DNA from: Prolixibacteraceae bacterium
GTDB lineage: Bacteria; Bacteroidota; Bacteroidia; Bacteroidales; Prolixibacteraceae
Direction of reading: 5' to 3'
Length of the DNA stretch: 7,029 nt
Assembly (NCBI GenBank): GCA_009782655.1
Contig: WRIQ01000056.1
Span: forward strand, 1 to 7,029
Shown here: in pieces, positions 1 to 5,469 of the stretch
How the letters are laid out: each line of letters begins with the position of its first letter
Numbering within the stretch: the stretch's first letter is position 1
Position numbers and translations under genes: made by a program
Notes under the pieces: generated by a model
The model's input: the letters and a program-made list of their open reading frames with translations, nothing else
Databases searched by the model: none
Told to the model about the DNA's origin: nothing

Positions 1-1
1 G

Positions 2-397
2 GTCGAATGCTCGGAGCCCGACGGCCCTGCACTGTCCAACAAAAACGACACACGCATCACACCCGTCGGAAGGTTTATCCGAAAAACCCATTTGGACGAA
101 ATTCCCCAGTTTTTTAATGTCATCAAAGGCGATATGTCATTGGTCGGCCCGCGCCCCGAAAGGGAATTTTATATACGTCAGATTGTGAGGAAAGCGCCGC
201 ATTACAGGCTTCTGCATAAAATCAGGCCGGGAATCACCTCGTGGGGACAGGTGAAATACGGCTACGCCTCCAATATAGACGAAATGCTCGAACGGCTGCC
301 CTACGATATGATGTACCTGAAAAATATGTCGCTTTATATCGATTTTAAAATACTAATTTATACCATTATAAATGTATTTCACGGACGGGGAAAATAA
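2..397 (+). CDS. Sugar-phosphate transferase, C-terminal part (partial)
   Basis: The reading frame is open from the left edge, so the start lies outside the window and about 131 residues are visible. It belongs to the bacterial sugar transferase family (PF02397; WcaJ/WbaP-like), membrane enzymes that move a hexose-1-phosphate onto undecaprenyl phosphate as the first step of exopolysaccharide, capsule or O-antigen assembly. The family signature is plain: RVGRF-like ITPVGRFIRKTHLDEIPQ, then NVIKGDMSLVGPRPE, then RPGITSWGQVKYGY, and a closing YLKNMSLYIDFKI segment that leads into a short hydrophobic tail. The usual TSLDELPQ has become THLDEIPQ, a normal variant. The N-terminal membrane portion and the first catalytic motifs are outside the window. 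The family is clear; the transferred sugar (glucose, galactose, or an N-acetylated sugar) cannot be told. Only 86 bases separate the stop from the next gene's start, and a promoter lies between them, so the two are probably not one operon. Confidence 0.93.
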   Translation, partial: VECSEPDGPALSNKNDTRITPVGRFIRKTHLDEIPQFFNVIKGDMSLVGPRPEREFYIRQIVRKAPHYRLLHKIRPGITSWGQVKYGYASNIDEMLERLPYDMMYLKNMSLYIDFKILIYTIINVFHGRGK

Positions 398-429
398 GCA
401 GTGGCATACGAATCAAACATAGCGGCATG

Positions 430-460
430 TTTCCGCAAAAACTAAAAAACCATACCTTTG
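430..460 (+). promoter_or_regulatory. Bacteroidota-type promoter of the GH127 gene
   Basis: TACCTTTG at 453-460 matches the Bacteroidota primary sigma -7 element TAnnTTTG exactly. TTTC at 430-433, 19 bases upstream, is one base off the -33 element TTTG. The expected transcription start near 465-468 is downstream of the ATG at 427, so the longer reading frame from 427 would not be on this transcript. The ATG at 484 follows after a leader of about 18 bases. Confidence 0.6.
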
Positions 461-483
461 CCTGTAAATCAATCTATGAATAT

Positions 484-2982
484 ATGAAATTCCAGAATTA
501 CGCCGTCATTCTAATTTTATTTTCGATTTTGTTAACCACGAAGCTGAACGCGCAGAAAAACGAAATATTAACGCCTGTACCTTTCAACCAAGTCATGCTG
601 GAAGACAATTTCTGGCTGCCGCGGCTGCAAACACAGGCGGAAACTCTGGTGCCTTTTGCGCTGGGGAAAACCCTGCCGGCGGTCGATAACCTACGCAAAA
701 CTGCCAAATATCTTGATGGCGACACCACCGATTTGCCTTTTCCCCACCGGTATATCGCTTCCGATTTATACAAGGTGATGGAAGGCGCCGCCTACCTGCT
801 CCAGTTAAAAAGAGACCCTGCGTTGGAAAAACAACTGGATGACATTATCGACATCATCGCCGAAGCGCAGCAAAACGACGGCTATCTCTACGAAGCGCAT
901 ATCACCGGTGTTTCGCAGAATCACGAGCATTGGGGCAGCGCGGGCATGGGCGACAAACCTTATTCGTGGGTGGTGCACAGCCATGAACTCTACAACATGG
1001 GACACATGTATGAAGCCGCCGTTGCCTATCATCAGGCGACAGGCAAAGAGAAATGGCTGTCAATAGCCGAAAAAAACGCCCGCCATATCAACAAAGTTTT
1101 TTTCGAAGGCGACCCCAATTATAATGATGGTAAACCAGTGATGCAGGCTCCCGGACATCAGGAAATCGAGTTGGCATTGGTCAAACTTTACCGCGAAACA
1201 GGGAACGATCTCTATCTGAACATGGCGCGGAAATTCCTCGAAATACGCGGCGCCACCTACCGCCCCGAGGGAGAAGGAACCATGGCACCCGAATACGCCC
1301 AGCAACACCTGCCACTGACTCAGCAAGACGAAGCTGTGGGACACGCCGTGAGGGCCGCCTATCTCTACACGGGGATGGCCGATGTAGACGCTCTCGGCGA
1401 AACACCGCAATATCGCGAGGCGCTGGATAAAATATGGCGTAACATCGTTGATACCCGCATGCACATAACCGGCGGATTAGGCGCTGTTCACGGAATTGAA
1501 GGTTTCGGTCCTGAATATGAATTACCCAACAAAAACGCCTATAACGAAACATGCGCCGCCGTGGGAAATGTTTTTTTCAACTATCGTATGTTTCTGGCCG
1601 AAAAAGATGCAAAATATATCGACGTCGCTGAAGTGGCGCTGTATAACAATGCTCTGGCAGGCGTCAACCTCGACGGCAACAAGTTTTTCTATGTGAATCC
1701 GTTGGAAACTGATGGTGAAACACATTTTAACCACGGCCAAAAAGGACGCTCGTCATGGTTCGGCACGGCATGTTGCCCCACCAACATCGCGCGACTGATT
1801 CCGCAGGTTTCTGGGATGATGTACGCCCACAGCGGAAAAGACATCTATTTTACTTTTTACGCTTCCAACTCAACCGTCATCGATTTGGAAGACGGTAAGG
1901 TAGAAATACGCCAACAGACAAACTATCCCTTCGACGAAAATATCCGGATAGAAATAATCCCCGAAAATGCAGGGCAGGAGTTCAACATAAAACTCAGGAT
2001 TCCCACATGGGCGGTTTCGCAATTTGTGCCGGGAGAGCTATACCGCTACAGCGATAATTCCAAGATGCAGCCCTATTCCATCAGGCGAAACGGTTTTCGT
2101 GTTTCCACAACAACAGAGAACGGCTTTGTCACACTGGAAGGAAAATGGCAAAAGGGCGATGTTGTCAACCTGTCGCTGCCTATGCCTGTTCATTTTTCGG
2201 TTTGCGACCAACGCGTTGAAGCCAACAGAAACAGGAAGGCGGTCACAAGAGGGCCGCTGGTATATTGCGCCGAGGCAACCGACAACGAGGCTCCTGTGGG
2301 ACGCTACTTTCTTCCTTCAAATGATGTGAAAAAAGCAAGCGTTTCGAAAATCAGTATAAACAGGCTTGGGAACATCCCGCAGATATCATTGCAAGCCAAG
2401 GCTCATCCCAACAAGAGAATCCGCAAAACATTGAAACTGATACCCTATTTCCTGTGGGACAACCGCGGCGACACAGCCATGTCGGTATGGATTCCGGCTA
2501 ACAAGGAAATGGTTGCTGAAGATGATGCGCTACTGAAAAACAAGAATATAAAATCGGTGGAAGCGTCCTTTACTTATCAGAATGATAAAATATCGGCTGT
2601 TTACGACGGGAAAAAACCCAAAAATTCTTACGACCGATCCATCGACCGCTGGACAAGCTGGCCACAAACCGGCAAGCCGCAACAGATTGAAATTGAAATG
2701 ATAAAACCGCTTAATTTACAGAGCATCGGTATCTATTGGTACGACGACAACGGCGGCGTAAAAATTCCTGCCGCATGGAATCTCGAATATATGGAAAAGG
2801 GAAAATGGAATGTTTTCCCGATTTATGTCACCGATTTCTATTCAGCTTTCAAAGATCAATACAACGTTGTGCATCCCTGCAAAAATATCAAAATCGAAAA
2901 ACTGCGCATCAATATGACTCCACAGGAGAAAAGCGCCGTGGGCATTTTGGATGTGCTGATAGAAGAGATTTCGAAACGATAA
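484..2982 (+). CDS. Secreted GH127 family glycosidase (DUF1680), beta-L-arabinofuranosidase-like
   Basis: An exported glycoside hydrolase of 832 residues. The ATG at 484 is preferred over the in-frame ATG at 427 because it gives a clean signal peptide (MKFQNYAVILILF..., cleavage likely after LNA, before QKN) and lies just after a good promoter. The Glyco_hydro_127 domain (PF07944) spans about residues 25-665: VPFNQVMLEDNFW near its start, the acid/base glutamate E339 in GIEGFG, E355 and C357 in NETCA, and C430-C431 in the TACCPTN motif. By analogy with HypBA1, E355, C357 and the cysteine pair bind zinc, with C430 as nucleophile. The E339-to-E355 spacing of 16 equals that of HypBA1 E322-E338. 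LIPYFLWDNRG near residue 655 ends the catalytic unit. Residues from about 690 to 832 form an additional module (VYDGKKP, RWTSWP, IGIYWYDD, WNLEYM) resembling discoidin/F5-8C carbohydrate-binding folds. Known relatives cleave beta-L-arabinofuranosides or aceric acid in rhamnogalacturonan II, so the exact substrate is open. No SusC/SusD genes adjoin it. Confidence 0.9.
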   Translation: MKFQNYAVILILFSILLTTKLNAQKNEILTPVPFNQVMLEDNFWLPRLQTQAETLVPFALGKTLPAVDNLRKTAKYLDGDTTDLPFPHRYIASDLYKVMEGAAYLLQLKRDPALEKQLDDIIDIIAEAQQNDGYLYEAHITGVSQNHEHWGSAGMGDKPYSWVVHSHELYNMGHMYEAAVAYHQATGKEKWLSIAEKNARHINKVFFEGDPNYNDGKPVMQAPGHQEIELALVKLYRETGNDLYLNMARKFLEIRGATYRPEGEGTMAPEYAQQHLPLTQQDEAVGHAVRAAYLYTGMADVDALGETPQYREALDKIWRNIVDTRMHITGGLGAVHGIEGFGPEYELPNKNAYNETCAAVGNVFFNYRMFLAEKDAKYIDVAEVALYNNALAGVNLDGNKFFYVNPLETDGETHFNHGQKGRSSWFGTACCPTNIARLIPQVSGMMYAHSGKDIYFTFYASNSTVIDLEDGKVEIRQQTNYPFDENIRIEIIPENAGQEFNIKLRIPTWAVSQFVPGELYRYSDNSKMQPYSIRRNGFRVSTTTENGFVTLEGKWQKGDVVNLSLPMPVHFSVCDQRVEANRNRKAVTRGPLVYCAEATDNEAPVGRYFLPSNDVKKASVSKISINRLGNIPQISLQAKAHPNKRIRKTLKLIPYFLWDNRGDTAMSVWIPANKEMVAEDDALLKNKNIKSVEASFTYQNDKISAVYDGKKPKNSYDRSIDRWTSWPQTGKPQQIEIEMIKPLNLQSIGIYWYDDNGGVKIPAAWNLEYMEKGKWNVFPIYVTDFYSAFKDQYNVVHPCKNIKIEKLRINMTPQEKSAVGILDVLIEEISKR

Positions 2983-3006
2983 AAAGCAAATTCACAAAAA
3001 CACAAA

Positions 3007-3037
3007 TGGGAACTACCTGTTTGTAAGATAGTTCCCA
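3007..3037 (-). terminator. Perfect 9-bp hairpin terminator between convergent units
   Basis: TGGGAACTA at 3007-3015 is exactly inverted as TAGTTCCCA at 3029-3037 around a 13-base loop. Read on the minus strand the hairpin is followed by a T-rich stretch (TTTGTGTTTTTGTG, roughly 3006-2993), as in an intrinsic terminator. Read on the plus strand no T tract follows (CTTCATTAC), though the hairpin may still help to stop transcription of the GH127 gene, which ends 24 bases before it. Confidence 0.55.
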
Positions 3038-3207
3038 CTTCATTACATATGATCGGAATCTTCTGCAATGTCAGGCTACGGTTAATCGGCCGGCCTTCAT
3101 CCTTCTCTCGCTTCGATTTGCATCTTCACTTAATCAGAATTTCTCAGCCCTGATCTTTTCTCATTTGCTGTTTAAGGCAAAGATACGAGACGCCTGTTCG
3201 CCTTTTC

Positions 3208-3227
3208 ATATTGAATCGCTTCAATAT
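3208..3227 (-). repeat. 8-bp hairpin with GCGA tetraloop
   Basis: In minus-strand sense the sequence is ATATTGAA, GCGA, TTCAATAT: eight perfect pairs capped by a GNRA loop, which is a stable RNA motif and a common tertiary contact point. It lies inside the candidate non-coding RNA. Confidence 0.6.
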
Positions 3228-3373
3228 AAGCAAGCTTCGCAGACCAAGCGCCTTGTGCGGCAAATGCTTTTCGAACCGGGGTTTTACTCTGCAATTGCGA
3301 GCGGGAGCAGCTTGCACTTTTCCCTTTCGCCGGAATTTTCAAAATTTCTTCCTTCTATATCCGACCGCTTTCG

Positions 3374-3490
3374 GCCAATCGTTTAAAGAACACGTTTTGT
3401 GAACTCCGATTGCGGTTCCTTGGGTTTTATCCGCTGGTTCCGTACTCAAGGCTCGTCCTATAAGCGGGTTTCCCCGTCCGAACGATTGGC
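3374..3490 (-). repeat. Long-range 10-bp perfect inverted repeat
   Basis: GCCAATCGTT at 3374-3383 is the exact reverse complement of AACGATTGGC at 3481-3490. The enclosed 97 bases hold further small helices, so in RNA this would close a multibranch domain of the candidate non-coding RNA. Its inner-coordinate edge overlaps by three bases a competing small hairpin (3363-3376), so the two may alternate or the outer pairs may open. Confidence 0.6.
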
Positions 3491-3559
3491 GACTCATTTA
3501 AGCGCCGCCTCTCCATTCCTTATTTTTGGAGCTGCCTTCTATCGCTCACCTGATGACAA

Positions 3560-3591
3560 CAAATATACAATACAAATTACTATTTGTCAAG
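3560..3591 (-). promoter_or_regulatory. Strong Bacteroidota-type promoter of the candidate RNA
   Basis: In minus-strand sense, CTTGAC (3591-3586) carries a TTG at 3590-3588 as the -33 element. It is followed by 20 bases and then TATATTTG (3567-3560), an exact match to the TAnnTTTG -7 element. Transcription would begin around 3556-3551 and run away from ispF, whose stop lies about 90 bases upstream. No minus-strand protein gene lies downstream before the convergent GH127 gene, so the promoter appears to serve the intergenic RNA alone. Confidence 0.6.
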
Positions 3592-3630
3592 CTTTTGTAG
3601 GTAGTAAGAATGCACCTGTTTTCAACCGAA

Positions 3631-3653
3631 GTTATTAACAGACTGTTAACAAC
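3631..3653 (-). terminator. Possible hairpin terminator after ispF
   Basis: GTTATTAACA and TGTTAACAAC form a 10-pair stem with one A/C mismatch around the loop GAC. It sits 29 bases beyond the ispF stop and upstream of the candidate RNA promoter, which is where the porV-ispF transcript should end. The stem is AT-rich and is not followed by a real T run on the minus strand, so the call is weak. Confidence 0.35.
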
Positions 3654-3681
3654 GTAGGGATTGGGAGTTGCGAATAATTCG

Positions 3682-4164
3682 CTATAAACTGCTATTTACC
3701 AATGCGACAGCCATTGCAGAGACGCCTTCTTCGCGGCCTTCGAATCCCAAGCTTTCGGTGGTGGTCGCCTTAACGGAAATATTGTTTACATCCACCGACA
3801 TTATCAGGGCAAGAGTTTTTTCCATTTCATCAATGAAAGGGCGCAATTTGGGTTGTTGCACACAGATTGTAGAATCGATATTTACAATTTTGTATCCTTT
3901 TTTTCGCACCATTTCGCAGGTACGCGCCAAAAGAATTTTGCTGTCAATATTTTTGTATTCTCCGGAAGTGTCGGGGAAATTTGAACCGATATCGCCCAGT
4001 TTGGCGGCGCCCAGCAGAGCGTCGCAAATAGCATGAATCAAAACGTCGCCATCGGAATGTGCCACTGTTCCTTTTGAGTGGGGAATCCATACTCCGCCCA
4101 GCCATAGTGTTTCGCCAGGCGCCAGTGCGTGTACGTCAAATCCTTGCCCTATTCTGAAGGTCAT
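3682..4164 (-). CDS. ispF: 2-C-methyl-D-erythritol 2,4-cyclodiphosphate synthase (IspF)
   Basis: A complete 160-residue cytosolic enzyme of the MEP pathway to isoprenoids. It cyclises 4-diphosphocytidyl-2-C-methylerythritol 2-phosphate to the 2,4-cyclodiphosphate and releases CMP. It is normally a homotrimer with one divalent metal (usually zinc) per active site. The metal ligands are seen as D10 and H12 in GQGFDVHAL and H44 in SDGDVLIHAICDALLG. The substrate loop GDIGSNFPD follows, and the C-terminal CTP-binding signature is present as KATTTESLGFEGREEG. The length is normal for the family and no key residue is missing. Its ATG overlaps the porV stop as ATGA, so the two genes are probably translationally coupled. 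I know the porV-ispF order from Porphyromonas-like genomes; there is no obvious biochemical link between the two products. Confidence 0.97.
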   Translation of the reverse strand: MTFRIGQGFDVHALAPGETLWLGGVWIPHSKGTVAHSDGDVLIHAICDALLGAAKLGDIGSNFPDTSGEYKNIDSKILLARTCEMVRKKGYKIVNIDSTICVQQPKLRPFIDEMEKTLALIMSVDVNNISVKATTTESLGFEGREEGVSAMAVALVNSSL

Positions 4165-5345
4165 AACCTGTTTTGTTTGCCAAAAGCGTCGATGTCGAAT
4201 TGCAGCGTAAACCGCAGCGTGTTTTCCATCGGGTGATTTCTGATAATGGGTATCAGGTAAGAAAAGTCGAGCGAAAATACATTAAGCATTAAGCCGGCGC
4301 CAGCGCCAAAAAATTTACGATTCCCTTTATTTTGGTTTTCGTGGAAATATCCGGCACGCAGGGCAAATTGTTTGTTGTACCAATATTCAGCGCCTACCGA
4401 AATGGAAATCTCCTGCAACTCTTCCTTAAATCCTCCGGGCGCATCGCCAAAAGATTTGAAAATACCGGCTACCACCGACATATCGGAATTGATACCTCCC
4501 GGATAGATAATATCGCCGGGGTTGAATTCTCCTTCGCGCTTGGGCGGCGTCGGCACAAGAAGTTTGTTCAGGTCAAGCGAAAATGTAAATGAATTGTAAT
4601 CGTCGGGGGCGGTTGTATAGGATGCGCCTAACCTCAAATTGGCCGGAATAAAATCTTTGATATCGCCATCGGTATAAGATATTTTACCTCCCACATTGGA
4701 AATATTAATACCTGCCGACAGCCGATTATCATTACGTTTCGAAGAAAATTCGTTTTGGTAGTAGAAAGCCACGTCGGCCGAGAAAGTATTGCCGGCATGC
4801 GATTCAACGCCGTTTATCACTTGCCCTGCGGTGAGGTCGGAACGGATATAACGTACAACAACAGCTCCGGAAAAGTATTCGGAGAGAAGCCTCGAATAGC
4901 CAAAATCGATGGCAAATTCGTTGGGGCTCTGCGTTGCTATGTAATTGCCATAAAGATCCATGAACATAATATCTCCCAAGGCAAAATACCTCAGCGAGGC
5001 GCTCAGGGTTTGATATTCATCCAACTTTTTATAGCCCACCAGATACCCAAGGTTTATATCCTTGACCAGATTTCTCAACCATGGAGAATACGATAGGGCA
5101 ACACCCATATCGCTTCCGACAAAAGCATATTTAGCGGGATTCCAGTGCTGGGAATTCACATCGGGCGTGGTGGCAACGCCCAAATCGCCCATGGCGGCCG
5201 CCCGCGAATCGGGCGCTATGGTCAAAAACGGAACCGCCGACGTTACCACATTGGCGCCGCTTAGTGTTGATTGCGAAAACGCGTTATAACTTGATAATAA
5301 AACGAATACTCCGACAATCGAAAACCTTAAAAATCTCTTCATCAT
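4161..5345 (-). CDS. porV: Type IX secretion outer-membrane protein PorV (LptO)
   Basis: A 394-residue outer-membrane beta-barrel of the FadL-like fold. In the type IX secretion system PorV receives cargo leaving the SprA/Sov channel and hands it to the PorU sortase, which attaches it to the surface glycolipid. The sequence has a signal peptide (MMKRFLRFSIVGVFVLLSS, cleavage likely near AFSQ|STL). The characteristic PorV N-terminal region follows: FLTIAPDSRAAAMGDLGVAT, then DVNSQHWNPAKYAF, then LSYSPWLRNLVKDINLGYL. Alternating barrel strands come next, ending in LRFTLQFDIDAF. The frame is open for 46 further codons upstream, but the ATG at 5345 (or the adjacent one at 5342) is chosen because the promoter -7 element lies inside that extension and the signal peptide begins here. 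The gene overlaps ispF by four bases. porU, its usual upstream partner in Porphyromonas, is not next to it. Confidence 0.93.
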   Translation of the reverse strand: MMKRFLRFSIVGVFVLLSSYNAFSQSTLSGANVVTSAVPFLTIAPDSRAAAMGDLGVATTPDVNSQHWNPAKYAFVGSDMGVALSYSPWLRNLVKDINLGYLVGYKKLDEYQTLSASLRYFALGDIMFMDLYGNYIATQSPNEFAIDFGYSRLLSEYFSGAVVVRYIRSDLTAGQVINGVESHAGNTFSADVAFYYQNEFSSKRNDNRLSAGINISNVGGKISYTDGDIKDFIPANLRLGASYTTAPDDYNSFTFSLDLNKLLVPTPPKREGEFNPGDIIYPGGINSDMSVVAGIFKSFGDAPGGFKEELQEISISVGAEYWYNKQFALRAGYFHENQNKGNRKFFGAGAGLMLNVFSLDFSYLIPIIRNHPMENTLRFTLQFDIDAFGKQNRL

Positions 5346-5364
5346 AATTTCTTTTAAAAGCGTG

Positions 5365-5372
5365 CAAATATA
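5365..5372 (-). promoter_or_regulatory. -7 element of the porV-ispF promoter
   Basis: In minus-strand sense TATATTTG is an exact match to the Bacteroidota -7 consensus, 20 bases before the chosen porV ATG. There is no good TTTG at the normal 19-21-base spacing; the nearest TTTG (5389-5386) is only 13 bases away. This suggests either a weak promoter or help from an activator. Confidence 0.5.
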
Positions 5373-5374
5373 GG

Positions 5375-5393
5375 CTTTATTTTTCCAAATAAA
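5375..5393. repeat. 8-bp inverted repeat upstream of the porV -7 element
   Basis: CTTTATTT at 5375-5382 is inverted exactly as AAATAAAG at 5386-5393 around TCC. It ends two bases from the -7 element and occupies the -12 to -33 stretch of the porV promoter. The position fits an operator, but it could also be chance pairing in AT-rich DNA. Confidence 0.4.
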
Positions 5394-5449
5394 GTTACTG
5401 TATGGAAACGGCAATTCGAAGGAAAAATTATTCACATGTTGAAAAACAT

Positions 5450-5457
5450 TAATTTTG
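5450..5457 (+). promoter_or_regulatory. -7-like element before the cysteine hydrolase remnant
   Basis: TAATTTTG fits TAnnTTTG and lies 12 bases before the first ATG of the decayed gene at 5470. No matching -33 element is found at the usual distance. It may be the surviving part of the old promoter, divergent from porV. Confidence 0.35.
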
Positions 5458-5469
5458 CAGGAAAAATCA

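Larger units (their letters stand above)
3007..3555 (-). ncRNA. Candidate large structured non-coding RNA, about 550 nt
   Basis: No convincing protein gene covers this stretch, but on the minus strand it is framed like a stand-alone RNA gene: a strong promoter at 3560-3591 and a hairpin plus T-rich tract at its far end. Many helices can be read directly in minus-strand sense. A 10-bp perfect long-range stem joins 3481-3490 with 3374-3383. An 8-bp stem with a GCGA loop lies at 3208-3227. A 4-bp stem with a GAAA loop lies at 3465-3476. A 5-bp stem with an AAAG loop lies at 3363-3376, and a 5-bp stem at 3511-3531. A possible H-type pseudoknot sits at 3412-3451. GNRA loops exist only in the minus-strand sense, agreeing with promoter and terminator. 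I looked for the tmRNA tRNA-like ends, the RNase P GAGGAAAGUCC core and the SRP GGAAGCAGCC loop and found none. Identity and function are unknown. A degenerate mobile or repeat element remains possible. Confidence 0.45.

Noticed and set aside
427..483. Longer N-terminus for the GH127 protein from the ATG at 427
   Set aside because: The extra residues precede a good signal peptide and contain the promoter -7 element at 453-460, so the start at 484 is more likely.
1060..1552. Minus-strand open frames of 123-134 codons opposite the GH127 gene
   Set aside because: They are shadows of the GC-richer coding strand, with no domain or initiation signals, and the plus-strand frame has clear catalytic motifs throughout.
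3088..3095. GGCCGGCC palindrome as a regulatory or recombination site
   Set aside because: An isolated 8-base palindrome without symmetric flanks or a neighbouring gene start. It can be accounted for by a small helix in the RNA candidate.
3040..3560. Identification of the intergenic RNA as tmRNA, RNase P RNA, SRP RNA, IscB-type guide RNA or a group II intron remnant
   Set aside because: None of the landmarks were found: no tRNA-like ends or tag frame, no GAGGAAAGUCC core, no SRP apical motif, no domain V, and no associated nuclease or reverse transcriptase. Some short resemblances (GGCCGAAA, CGGAAC) are in the wrong order.
3165..3638. Three overlapping plus-strand reading frames of 63-79 codons (3165-3386, 3211-3402, 3399-3638) in the intergenic region
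   Set aside because: They overlap one another in different frames, have no promoter on that strand, show no recognisable domain, and lie antisense to the well-framed structured region. They look like chance open frames.
5428..5436. TTATTCACA, a perfect DnaA-box match
   Set aside because: A single 9-base site is expected by chance at this scale. There is no cluster of boxes, no AT-rich unwinding element and no dnaA/dnaN context.
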